Below are positions 1-11,640 of a stretch of DNA of 64,000 nt, piece by piece. Source of the stretch: Prostheceraeus crozeri (Eukaryota; Platyhelminthes; Polycladida; Euryleptidae). The stretch covers positions 101,692 through 165,691 of the forward strand of contig CAJQUW010012913.1 in NCBI GenBank assembly GCA_907163375.1, given 5' to 3'. The notes beneath the pieces were generated by a model. It did not search any database, was not told the origin of the DNA, and saw only the letters and a list, made by a program, of their open reading frames with translations. Both the position numbers and the translations under genes were made by a program. Position 1 is the first letter of the stretch. Every line of letters starts with the position of its first letter.

Positions 1-780
1 CATCGAGTAAAGACTCAAATATAAACGACAGCATCCACGTTGAAATCAAAAACATTGAAGATTGGTGCTCCATCCATGGCCTAGTGCTCAACAGGGATAA
101 AACACGCCTTATGGTGTTCGGAAAGTCAGGATGTCCACTGAATCTACCGACTGGGCTGACAGTTGTGTCTGAACTTAAAATTCTTGGTTTAACATTCCAA
201 CAAAATATTAAATGGGATTCCCATATCGATAACGTGACAAAGAAAGCGTATATTTCTTGTGAAAAAACTGAAAAGAATACCCGGAGTTAGTAAAAACGAT
301 CTACTGAGTGTATATAAAGCATATATTGCAAGCATACTAGAGTACAATTGCCCTTGTTCATGAACATGACTCAAAAGTCAATTCGGAAAATTGAAAGAGT
401 AAGGAAACGCTGCCACTGCATCATTTGTGATTGCGGTGACTACAGCGGTTATTACCTTCATTCATCGTGCGTGCAGATAAAATCGCTGTTCGAACGTTTT
501 CAGATATCTTGAAACCGAATAACTTCATCTATCACTTGGCTCCCCGAAGGTTACCTGTAAGCGGTCATTTTGAGATACCCTTGTCTCATTCCATGCGTCG
601 ATCATCAACTTTCTTTCCTTACTGCACTAGACTGTTCAATTGCCTCACAAACGTCTGACTAACTTTTTCGAATTACTTATCATCACTATCTTTGTTCCTT
701 CAAAATTTCAGTTGTATTCGATGTGCGTATTGAATAGTATGTATGTATGAAATTTCCATTATCAATAAACAAGATTAGAT
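1..780 (+). mobile_element. 3' end of a non-LTR retrotransposon (LINE)
   Basis: This is a decayed LINE tail. Residues from 84-290 match the region just after the reverse-transcriptase catalytic core (LNRDKTRLMVF, then ILGLTFQQNIKWDSHIDNV). A block in another frame near 300-470 reads like the YKAYIASILEYNC stretch of the same domain. The segment 467-658 ends with RSSTFFPYCTRLFN, the usual C-terminal ending of Jockey/CR1-type LINE polyproteins. At least two frame changes separate these blocks, so it is a pseudogene. The 5' part lies outside the window. The exact clade is inferred, not shown. Confidence 0.75.
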
Positions 781-2689
781 TTTGATCTGATTTTGTCTTT
801 TATTGATTATTTATGATACACCATTAACATAAAGTCATACAACATATGCAAGTTTAATAATAATAATAATAATAAATCGTTTTATTGAAAGAAAAATCAC
901 AACCCCAATATTGAGAAGCGTGGGGCACGAAGTTAACACAACATAGTCACTTGATAAAAATCTTAACAAAAGAAAAAAAACATAATGCAAATAAACATTT
1001 TACAAAGAGAAGTTGCTGTTGTATAGTTTTGACATTTCAATTAAGTAACTATTAGCACGTACAGCGGTGGTTATCATTGGCAATCGAAACTTTTGTGAGT
1101 TTTTTAAAAACGGGAAAAGTCAAGTGATGGAGTGGATGATCCACTATACGTCAATTCTTACTTAATCTTCGAATATCTTTGAAAGATTCTGTCAGAATCT
1201 TTGTAAGATCGTGGAAGATACAGCAAGATCTGATCAGAATCTGACAGAAAATGTAGGATTTTTGTAAGATTCTGTCAGATTCTTATGCTTAAAAGAATCT
1301 TTAGATTTTTCGCTCTCAATTGATTATCGCTCATCCTTGAGCATTTTAATGTTGGCCTAATTAAGCTACATGTCCCGTAATATGAGATAACCAGTATATC
1401 CGTTGAACAACCGAGACAATTACTCCATAACGACTGATTTGAAGAAAAAATGGACAAACTTTTTTGAAGTGCTTGTTTTATTCCAGTTTAAAAAGAAGGC
1501 AAAAGAGTGTAAAGTTCAAAAGTTCAAAAATACTATCAGTTAGCAAAACTTTCCAATCTTTCAAGACCTTTTCTACAAATCACGAATTCTTTGGTTTATG
1601 GAACGTCTGATAACGTCCCAATCATATTCTCCGAGCATGTTGTCCACATGATCTGAAATTAAAAAGAATATTCTTTTGAGCCGCAGATCTGCAATCATTT
1701 CATGTTTTTTAGTGCATCTTCAATGATAATGACGGCCTGCGAATTCCCTTTCAATGCTAAATTTGTTCAATCATTGAATGACGAAGTTTCTATCAGTCAG
1801 AATAATAATCAAAATCTTGAATAAATCTCAGACATATTCAGCTTTAATGCGAGTCGGTTAATAATTAAATAGATCATTGAATACTAAGAAGACTACCAAA
1901 CATTTAAAGAAAATCTGCATTTCACTGTGACTTAGCTTTTTCTGCTGCGCAACATGCAAGTGACATAAAGGGAGGGTGGGGCAAATTGAGCATGTTTTTG
2001 AACTTTTCTCAACGGTTTTAATATTCTAAATCAAATGAGCCAAAATAAAACTCGGATGAGAAGTTTAGGGCATGCTAAGTTATAACTGAGCTGCTTCTCT
2101 GACATTTCATCTCACAATTTTAATTTTAAAATGTTTACCAAAGTGGCTCAATGTGCACCATTTGTGGGGCACATTGAATCACCTTCATTTATTACTCTAC
2201 TGTTCAACTTTACTAGATTTTATGTGTCAGATCTATAGCTTCAGTTCATGAATAATCGAAATCAAATAACAAATTCACAGTTTGAGATTTTTATTGGCAA
2301 AAATGATAGCATATGTTTGATATGAAAATACATGTTAGTTTCTGACAGTAAAATGTTCATGGACATTCAGAATTCTAAGATTAGTAACATTATTCATAAT
2401 AGAAGAGCATTCGTAAGAGCATTAATGCTAAATTTATTGACACACAAAATTATATTCATCATTGCAATCAATAAGAGCATGATTGTGGACTTTGCGCATT
2501 ATATGTAGACATGACACGGTTAGGCCTAAGAAAAAAAGTTGAGAAATCACCAAACACCAAAACTAGAAGCAGTAACAATTCAATTTTTTTGACCAGCAAG
2601 TGAGGCTCTAATGTTCAAAGCCGAATCATTTTGATTGAGATCAATGTGCAATATTGAGATATACGCCGGCTATTCGCAATGGTTATGAA
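781..2689. other. gene-free stretch with simple repeats
   Basis: No open frame here resembles a protein I know. There is a short ATA-type run near 856-880 and a foldback near 1144-1290 (listed separately). The rest is AT-rich unique-looking sequence without splice-flanked coding blocks that I can support. Confidence 0.5.
1144..1290. repeat. GAATCT/AGATTC foldback repeat
   Basis: The motifs AAGATTCTGTCAGA and TCTGACAGAAAATGTA alternate in both orientations over about 150 bp, so the strand can fold on itself. A related block (CCAGAAAATGTAAGATCTTG) occurs near 11495-11640, so this is a dispersed family, probably a decayed MITE or the subterminal part of a DNA transposon. Confidence 0.45.
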
Positions 2690-2936
2690 GCACGAAATTT
2701 CGCTTGAATTAGGCACGAAATTTAGGCATCAATTCTAACCAACACAAAGCACGAGTAGGCACGAAGTTCATAGTGCGGAGCTCGTGCCCACTGATTTTTC
2801 CTTCGATTTGGTTTGGTGCCTATTAGTGCATGGTGGCGCCTACTGGTGCCTCGAGGCACTAGAAAGGCACTAACTAGGCGCTAACTGGCACGAAATTTCG
2901 GCTTCGTGCCTAAGTTAGTGCCCTACAATTTACAGT
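2690..2936 (-). repeat. CACTG-type transposon end with subterminal repeats
   Basis: Read on the minus strand from 2936 it begins CACTGTAAATTGTAGGGC. About 240 bp follow in which GGCACGAA, GGCACTA and the palindrome CGAAATTTCG recur in both orientations. CACTA/EnSpm transposons begin with CACTA or CACTG and carry such short repeats just inside the end. If so, the element body lay to the left of 2936. I found no matching opposite end, so this looks like a solitary or decayed terminus. It may be related to the tnp2-type transposase at 5867-8394, but that is inference. Confidence 0.4.
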
Positions 2937-3027
2937 GTACGCTATATTTTGACAATTAGTAACACTCAGATTTAATTTATTTTACAACTGTACTTACGTT
3001 TTAGCTGACTGACGATTTCTGATGGAA

Positions 3028-4942
3028 TCAATCGAGACTCATCAGTTTTTTCTGCGGCTCCATAATTTTCCCACGCACGTCCTTCATCAATATATTCAAA
3101 ATTTTCCAGGCTATCTGCCGTTCATCTGCAGCATACAGCTTCGCAATATCCACATCCTCATTATTATAGTTTTTGATGATCTGAAATTCAGTTATTTCGT
3201 CAAAATACTTGTACAGTAGCATATTTTTACAAATTGATGAAAATCTAAGCACAGATATCATGCTGTCATGCATGCTCTAATTTATCAGAAAAAAATATGC
3301 TTCCCTGTTTGATCCTCTATTTTTCTCTCCTTCAAAATCATAGAATAATGACAATGGAATATCATCAATTTAACAAACAGATATCGTTTCGTCCAGTGCT
3401 GATGGGAAGTCATGATCTATAGACGACCAGACGAGAGGACACTCCTTTTTGATTAAGGTCCGATACAAATTATCCGGCACCAAAATTCAGAAAAATTCAA
3501 AGATGAATACACCCATGCAATTGCAGAAAAACAGCAAGAAACATAATGATGGCGATCAAAAGTATAGTCATGCTCATGCAGGGCAAAAATCGAACTTACG
3601 TATGACTTGTGCTTAACCTTGATCGGTTTGTTTTTTTCCTCCATCAAGGTTAGCATTTTCACTGCAATCAATGTACACATGCGTGCAAGTAACTTTTCAG
3701 AACACAAAGAACTTAGTTATTTTGGAAGTTTCCCTGTCGGTCTTAATAAGTAAGGTAGGTTTACAGTAATGCTACCATACTTTTCCGGAAGATAGCAGTA
3801 GCTAGTAAGCTTTTGGCTCTCAATGTTAGTTAACAATATCTATCATGCAATGAAAATGTCGGCTGCATATTTTGTTCATCAAGCTGAGCGTTTCAAATAT
3901 TCGTTTGACAACAATTATACCACTGATTTGATTTTTTGTGATTCCATCGACATTGAAGAGATAAAACCAGCATTGAAACCAAGCATTTGAGAATGGCAAA
4001 ACTTACGATTCGTTTCCTTGATAGTCCTCAGTTCTGATAAGATAGATTTATTGATCTCGACCAATTGCATCAATAAAGGAGATCTTTTAATTTTCGTCGC
4101 ATTGGTTGTGGGTTGGGAGGGCAAAGATGCTGTGTCGCAGCAGACTTCCTGCAGCGGTGATCTTGCACAAGTCGTAGCACCGTCTGTCTCATCTGGCCAT
4201 CTCAAAGAGGGAGATACGGGCGTCTGACGTGGTGTCCTTAGTAGAGAAGACGTGCGGACAACCTCTATGTTCCGAATCTGTTCTTGTTTCTTTGACTGCA
4301 AAAAAGTTTTAATGAATTTAACGTTTGAGAAATACTTCTGATATAACAAAGCAAAATTGATGATGTATGAAAAAAAGTGCTGACGTTGATAAATAAGTAA
4401 ACAATCACAACTAAGACCTTGCGGTTATGCGGCTTAAAATACCATTGAGTTCTTAATAAACTATGAATGGACGCGGTTTGGTGAATGATCTTACTTACTT
4501 TACCAATAGGTGCATTTTCCGGCTCTTTCAGCGCGTCCACCAGGCCGTCTGTCGACACTCCTTCATCTATCACGTCTTCGAGCCTATTGGAAAGTTCGAC
4601 CATCTCATCTATGTGCCCTCGACCGATAACCATGGCAGACCATTTTTCTCCACCACTCTTTAGTGTGACACAATCCCTCTGAAAGCAGAAAATAACGAAA
4701 TAATGAATTACCGGAATCGCTCTCTCTCTCTCTTTCACACACACACATATGCTCACACTCACCTCATTCAATGCGAGTCTGTCTTCCATTGGCATGTCAA
4801 TGAAGCTACTGCCAATATAAATTTGCTCACTGTAAGTCTTTGTTTTCAAATAGTAAAAAAGGAAATAGTCTGCTTGACCAGGAAGACCAGGGAATAATTG
4901 GGGCTTTTGCTTCCTCGGACGTTTTGCTGGGGGCGTTGACAT
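3028..4942 (-). CDS. unrecognised five-exon gene next to a tnp2-type transposase
   Basis: Five minus-strand coding exons join in phase: 4763-4942 (ATG at 4942, just after a TTTTTCAG acceptor), 4499-4678, 4007-4295, 3600-3661 and 3028-3180 (ending in TGA). All four introns are GT-AG with strong GTAAGT or GTGAGT donors, and the product is about 288 residues. The first two coding exons are each exactly 180 bp. The protein starts with a basic stretch (PPAKRPRKQKP) that looks like a nuclear localisation signal. It has an acidic helical middle (HIDEMVELSNRLEDVIDEG), a Ser/Thr/Pro-rich linker and a charged helical C-terminus (NILMKDVRGKIMEPQKK). No family is recognised. It lies downstream of and on the same strand as the transposase gene at 5867-8394, so it may be the element's accessory DNA-binding protein. 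A captured or neighbouring host gene is the alternative. Confidence 0.6.
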
Positions 4943-5866
4943 TCTGAAAAATTCATTTGAATTAGATAATTTAAAAATGCACCTGACATAGGGACTAAGG
5001 CACATTCCAACAGAAAGTTGGAAAGAGTAGTATAGCTCAGTATATAGCACAAAATACAAAAATGTGCGGTAATGCAGATAGCTTGTGGAAATTACAAAAT
5101 CTATTCTACCATGAGATTCGTTTGTTAATAACAATGACAAACTTCCTTTAAGTTTCAAAATCGGAACTTGACCCTTTCCATAATCTCAGAGACTTGAGGA
5201 TGTTCAGTGGATCAATTTTATGAATTCTCATTTTACTTGCACATATTGTTGTCAAAACATCAGGAAAGTCAAGCAAAATAATAGTATACGCGTAGGTTAG
5301 AAAAAGCGATTTATGATGATGATTGCTAAAGTTGATCAATTGTGAATAACTGCGGATAAATTGTCAAAAAGCTAAAGTGAAAACTTGTCCAACTTCTGAG
5401 GCGTCGAATCATCAAAACAAGGATAACTTTCATTTTCAGAAATTAGATTGCAATTAATTAATTCAAGCGTCTTCTATTGAACAACGCTTTCTATGACTTA
5501 ATGACTAAATGACTAAATGATAAACATAATTTTGAACAGAACGACTTACTCGCCAATTCATCACACATGAGGAGAGGAGAAGCGTTGTTTGTCCTTCTAG
5601 TAAGCATTTTTTAAATTTTTAGACATTTTAGGATATAAAAATTTTCTTTTAAATCATGTTTTGTACCTATTGAAAATTAACTAGTCATTAGCTTGTTTTT
5701 TTTATTTTTATTTTTGTTACCTTGACGCACTTTGCTACGTTGAATTAACAATTACTTACATATACCGTTTAGGACCTGTTCAAAATATAAGCAGTAAACC
5801 ATGACAATAAAACATACTGAAAGAAAAACAATGCTTGTACAAATGGTGGTACCCACGTGACATTTA

Positions 5867-8394
5867 TTAGGCATAATCGCTGAAATGTATTACTGGAATC
5901 AAAACTTCAACATCAGCGCTGTCTAAGTTAACTGAAATTTGTATGCATAAACATGATATGTTTAAAACATGAACGTGCCTGGACAACGATGTTTGTGAAG
6001 AAATTATTACAATGTCATCAAACAAATCAAATAACGAAATTATTGGACTATCAAAAGTCATTTCCTGATGAAATTGTTGAACAACTTCAAACGTTTCAAT
6101 GTCGGCCACAGTCTGACCTTCACTAGGATAAAATCTTTGAATGATCCCATATTTGTCAGCTCTTTCTGATTCATGAAATTTACAAATGTAACTGCAAGAA
6201 TTTTGTTTCCGAGGATAATGTATGCTGTGGTACACCAACCCACGAATTCTGCATCGATCTTTATCTATTAACAGTGTTTCTACAGCACTGTGATCGTTGA
6301 AAAATGATGGAACACTGCTTTTGAAATTAGATTTGCTGACTATAGACAGACTAGCCTTCCGCAAAAAGGACTTCTCGACTATCTGCTTTCCGTGATACTT
6401 ACTTCCATGAAACAAAGACTTAAGAGACTTGATATTGCGTTCAAAAGCAAACATTGACGCAACATGCAATTGTCCAAAACGTGATGCGTCCTCAAGTATG
6501 TGATACAATAAATGAACGTTGAGAGTCATCAACTTAGGAGGAAAAACTTTTTTAAGCAGAAAACTAAATCGATCTAAGAAGGTGCGTGCAGCGATCAGAA
6601 TGTCAGCAGATAATGGAGATTTGTTAAGAACTTTAACAAATAATATCAAACAGAAAATGCACTCCCTTATTTCTTCATTTCGCTGAAAACTGCAAATAAT
6701 TGAGAAGCATATATATACAAAAAAATTACGGAATTCATGAGCTTTCCATACACTCATATCACGTATCCTTCGGAAGCGAGAACACCAATGAGGAACTTTC
6801 ACATTTTCAATGCATTTTTCTACGTAGCTTATAGTATGGCGTCTTCCAATGTAAAATCGTTCAGTGTGATACCTAGAATTAAAAAAAGCATTCAATATCA
6901 TCTTAAAAATGCCTTCATGAATGCAGTGCATTGGATCTATAATGATATTTGACGGCAGAGAAATTATGTCTGCTACAGGAGTACTGCCTTTTATGCCGAA
7001 TATCGAGTTCCCGGAACTCTCTGCTAGTGACGAATAATAAGCATATTCGTTGTCTTCCATTCCATCTCCGATTTCAAGGGGGTAAGTTCTCGCAAAGCCT
7101 CCATCAACACGAGTCACTTCACCCTTCACTTTGCATTTAGGACATCCATACGCTCCATTATACTGAACAATGTTCAAAAGCCCAGCTGTTGTTGGCAAAT
7201 CTGAAATGGAAGCCAGTGTATGAACAATCACTCTTATGTCCTTGCAATTGTATCTAACTGTAAATGAGGATTCATATTTTAATTGTCGAACAGCTTGGCG
7301 CAAGAAAAAATCCCATTTTGGTTTGGTAGGTCCCTCCCATAGTGACAGAAGTATCATATTATCCATCTTTTGTCGATTAAACGGAGACAAATTCAAAATA
7401 ATAGCATGCAATGGCCACAATGTATGTTTCGAAGTACGCAGCAACGATGCACCATCCGTGGACAACATAATGTAGATGTTCAGGGTGTCACCGCTTAGTT
7501 GAGCGCGTCTTTCTTCATCTGTCCGCACTGATGAAAGAACGTCGGCGTTCCTCTTAGCCACTAGGATGTCATTATAGGCAATTATTTTCTCGAATGAATA
7601 TTGGATGATGTATTCCATTTGCTTTCTCAAATCAATATGGAACAAAGATGAACATTTCCCTCCACAGCTGCATTTTATGTCATCAGATAAACCACATGCC
7701 GAACACATAAATTCTGACGATATGTAATTTGAAGTGGAAATTGTTTGCATCATGCGACTGAATAAACTTCGTAGGTAGGCAAGTCCACATTTTTGACAGC
7801 CTGAAAAGGAATGAGCTTCGTTACAGATGGTAGAGTAATATCAGCTGAATTTGAAAACTTGGGTCGCGCCAACTGCCACCAGTTACATCCAATCCATTCA
7901 ACAGCTAAGCCAAACAAACAGTTCATGTCAAATGAGGATTAATAACTTATCCATACCTTCATAACAGCTGCCAATTTATCATAACTTCTTTGTGAGATAT
8001 CGTTGCTGGCTAGGTTGTAGTACAGAGCCGCTGTTTCCTCGACATCTCCATTACCGACAAAGTTAGAACATTCTAAATATTCATTATCACAATTGTCATC
8101 ATATAAGACGCTGCTATCTGAATCATCGCTATCTGAATGATCAGAGCTGGAATTGGATGAAACACACTCATTTGCATCACTTGACATGGCATTGCTACCA
8201 ACAGATGTAGGATCATTTTCGGCGATTGAAGATTCCTCTACTGTGATTTCTGATTCGTCCATATTTGATGTGTCACAATTTTGATCACCCAAGTTAAGCG
8301 TGCAATCAACCATTTCTGGGACATGTGACCAGACACGACGACTTTTGAAAAAGTTGTGTTTGGAAGAAACATATCTTCTTCGTTTGTAAGACAT
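5867..8394 (-). CDS. tnp2-type (CACTA/EnSpm-like) transposase
   Basis: A large exon (5867-7800, about 640 codons, stop at 5867) encodes a DDE-type transposase of the tnp2 kind that is widespread in invertebrates. Visible motifs are CxxC pairs near its start (CQKCG, CSACG), STDGASLL followed by LWPLHAIILN (first Asp), the zinc-binding GCPKCKVKGE, DPMHCIHEG (second Asp) and HLLYHILEDASRFG then AFERNIKSLKSL (Glu). The probable first exon is 7957-8394 (ATG at 8394). It encodes a basic start (SYKRRRY) and a Ser/Asp-rich acidic stretch, and ends at a good donor (AAG then GTATGG). The natural acceptor before 7800 (CTTTTCAG) leaves the phase one base off, so either a small exon is missed or the copy has drifted. 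The 628-codon body is otherwise open, which suggests a fairly young insertion. Confidence 0.8.
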
Positions 8395-8399
8395 CTGTA

Positions 8400-9136
8400 A
8401 AACACATCAGCAAAAGTGAGCTTCAATGCCACTCTAATGAGTCTACAGCTTATACTGACATCGTTCGAATGCCTAGTTATTACTCCAATGACACGTTGCA
8501 TTGTCAAACATAGAGTTCCCAGTCGATGGGTGAATTAATGTCGATATTGATGTACATAGATTCTGAAATTTAAAGAATCGTGTGCAATATTCAATAAGTT
8601 ACAGCAGTTTGGATTTCAGCTCATGCTAAAGGATGATCCGAATTTTCATGAATCAATGTGTGGTATGAAGAGATCACGGTAATTATTAAAGAAAAAGTAG
8701 GTCTCAAATAATGGCACTGGTCTTATATTTAACTTTAAATGATTAATCAATGATAATGAACTCATTTTTGGCTGACTGAGGCACTGTCACTGCCGCAAAG
8801 ACGCAAAATGCGAATCAACACACCCTGCAATAAATATATCCGGCGCCTCTGTTTCATGAAATCTTAAAAGAAACAAGACTCAGTGCGCGCCGAGCATCAA
8901 GGCAAGAAAATGAAAAAAATACAACTTAGCGGTGCGCAGCATACTGCTTTTAGGAAGGACAATTGGCGTGTCATGCTAGGTTTATTCCGACGCAAAAAGA
9001 CGTGTAAGTGGCTATTTGCTAAATAATTCATAATGGCATAGGGAGGTTTTCATTTTCATAAATCAAAAGCAAAAGATTCGCTGTCTCCTAACTCTATTCG
9101 TCTATCAAAAAAATATAAAGGATTGTTTCAAAAATA
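8400..9136. other. upstream flank of the tnp2 gene, no gene seen
   Basis: No supported coding region. This stretch could hold the transposase promoter and the missing transposon end. A CACTG motif occurs near 8785 and a CAGTG near 8883, but neither has a convincing partner. Confidence 0.4.
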
Positions 9137-9520
9137 ATGCGTCGGGTGAATTGTAATTGTGACATTTGTAAAATGGTTGATATCAATAATTGTAGCATTC
9201 GCTTCGTAGTCTACGAATTTGTCTGCAAGACATGCAAAATGAACTATATTGGTTCGACCAATCGTCCTTTTAAGATCCGATTCAAGGAATATCAAACTGC
9301 ATTAAGAAAAACGACAGTTATAACACGCTTTCTGAACACATTCACAAGTTCGATGCCGATATCAATCAATCTGACATCTATCTTTTCGATGTCACCATCA
9401 TTGATATTCAACGCATATATTCCCTATTGTATGTAAGATTGTTTTCACGCAAAGTTGCGTCGGAATAACAATTCTTTTGTTAGATAGTTTGCTAAGAATA
9501 ATACCTGGGTTCCGTTGAAG
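9137..9520 (+). pseudogene. GIY-YIG endonuclease fragment of a Penelope-like element
   Basis: The frame from 9137 reads CNCDICKM, then FVVYEFVCKTCKMNYIGSTN followed by RPFKIRFKEY. This is the cysteine-flanked GIY-YIG endonuclease pattern found at the C-terminus of Penelope-like retroelements. The following residues soon lose similarity, and a more family-like continuation (IIDIQRIYSLYVRLFSRK) is in a neighbouring frame, so there is at least one frame change. No reverse-transcriptase part is visible upstream. It differs from the intact-looking GIY-YIG frames at 25.8-26.9 kb and is clearly older. Confidence 0.6.
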
Positions 9521-9604
9521 GTTTTCGCAATTTATAATTGCTGCTGCACTTGTTCGAAGACCAGTCGTCATATAATCCTGATACAAATATGTCGAATAGA
9601 ACAA

Positions 9605-11440
9605 TAGGCCTAATCAACCCCCACACGCTTTTATTTGGCACGATCATTCTGTCAAAACAGTTGAGACACAACTAACAGTACAGTATTCAGAGGAGCTCAG
9701 AGGAGTTGCCAGGTCAGACTCCTCTAACAAAGTGTAGACCAACTATAGAAATAAAATTTGCCTTAGTCGACCGGCGGGCGATATTCAGGATTAAACAAAT
9801 TGGAGATAAATACGTTAGGCCTAGCTTGGTCGCTGAGATTGAGATCTTCATGTACTCTATATGTCTACATTTCAATAAGGTAAAATGAACACAGGTCCTA
9901 CTGCAGCTTAACTATTTGCAATTATTTTTCGGAGTTAAAACAGGCGAAACACTTTAGATATCACATCATCGAACCAATACCGATGCAATTAGATTAACTG
10001 CGGCACACCTTCAGGTCAACTTGTTTGCTGTGTGAGAGTTGAGCAATTGTCGGTCTCACGCCAATTCAAACTTTACATCCTGACGGAGAAAACGGCGTGC
10101 TGTTCAAAACATGCTCAACTTTCAGAAAACATTGGAAATTTATTTGGAAATGTCAATAGCCACCATCCAGTCTTGTCAACAATGCTATCCAGACTATTGA
10201 TATGGCTGATAATTGCATTAGTGTCCTATACTAGTCGAGATGACCCACACATTACGATGTATCAATAGGAAGGATTTTCAAAGCACATCAAAATGAGAGA
10301 CGACATTCTGACTGATCAAAACACAAGTCAAGCATCTATAAAAATATAAGATATTCCAGTTGTTATATAACATCAGAAATTAGATCAATTCAGATGACAT
10401 TGCAGCACCCTGATTTTTTTCGTAGTTTATACATCGATTCAACGATGAAGTTCATCGACCCTAGAATGCATAGCCTTGTTCTAAGATACTTTGAATAGCC
10501 AATATTTCTGCATTACCTCAGCTCAATAGATCAATCAGTGCTCGAATATTTCTTTACCAGTTTGTGTGTTACATCTGTAGTCTACATCATTCCGCACACA
10601 AGTTTTGACTTCATGACATAAACAGATACTTCAGAGCTTCCCTTTCCAAATTTTTCACTATCAGCCGGAAAATTGCATCAAAATTGGTCAGACAAACGTC
10701 ATTCAACTGGGAAGTTTCCAATGTTCTCCTGTTACCTCTTAACTTACACAATATTTCAAATCTTTTATTTATTTGTTGTCATGTATCATTTGATTAAAAC
10801 CAAATCATTATTTTGGATGAAATGTTTCATTACTAAGTATTCTTCTCAATCTTTTTTAAAAACATGTATGACCTATTGATATACACGGAAGATTCGCCTT
10901 TATGTTCAAGAAATGGATATTTTACTAGAAAATGCTCTGGATCTGCATGCATCCACAGAGCTTCCTCAATCTACTTATTCTATGATTTCACATGAATGAA
11001 ATCCCTCGAAGTGACAAAGTATTTCACTTAATCAAGATCATTGTGGTTCATTTGCAAGCAGCACTTCTACGTCACTTCTTGTTGCAAGCTGTTGCAAGCA
11101 GCACTTCTTGTCAATAGATACAATTCTTTTCTTGTACTTACTCTCTTTAGGACGTTAGTTGAGTCAGCGAAGTGGAGAACCTTCTTAGTGGCGCAACGAG
11201 CTCAAAGAAGTAGACAACTCTCTTTCGATGTACGCAAAATCAAGAAGGAAACGGAAAACTTTATTTATCACGAATGAAAAGCAATGAAACGGAGGAACTT
11301 CTTTATGAATACAAAATCAACGAAACGGAAAGTGAATTGAGGGATAAACCCAGGTTCGAGAATTTTAAACAAGACTGCTATTTGTTGTATTTTTGTCACA
11401 TTTTCGGCATGAAACCTCCACGAAGGCACGATGATATTTT
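9605..11440. other. gene-free stretch
   Basis: Only short frames of random appearance are present. One visible feature is a direct duplication of TTGCAAGCAGCACTTCT near 11053 and 11094. I see no RNA gene, spliced exon or transposon domain. Confidence 0.45.
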
Positions 11441-11494
11441 AGCAAGTGTTAACCTTTATAATTAAAAAGGAAAACATGGAAAATTATTCCAAAG

Positions 11495-11640
11495 ATGATG
11501 TCAGAATCTTAGGTTTCAGGAAGATGCTTCCAGAAAATGTAAGATCTTGGCAAGATCTTAGATTTTCTTATCAGACAATGATCTTGCATTTTCTTGTCAG
11601 AAAATGCAAGATCTTCGCTGTCTTTGAAAGAAAATGTACG
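11495..11640. repeat. AAGATCTTG/CAGAAAATG foldback repeat
   Basis: CAGAAAATGTAAGATCTTG and its complement recur within about 140 bp, giving a foldback closely related in sequence to the block at 1144-1290. It abuts the 3' side of the LINE relic on the minus strand. It may be a small non-autonomous DNA element inserted there. Confidence 0.45.

Noticed and set aside
8781-8890. CACTG and CAGTG motifs as ends of the tnp2 element
   Set aside because: Short motifs without matching inverted partners or duplicated flanks, so chance is likely.
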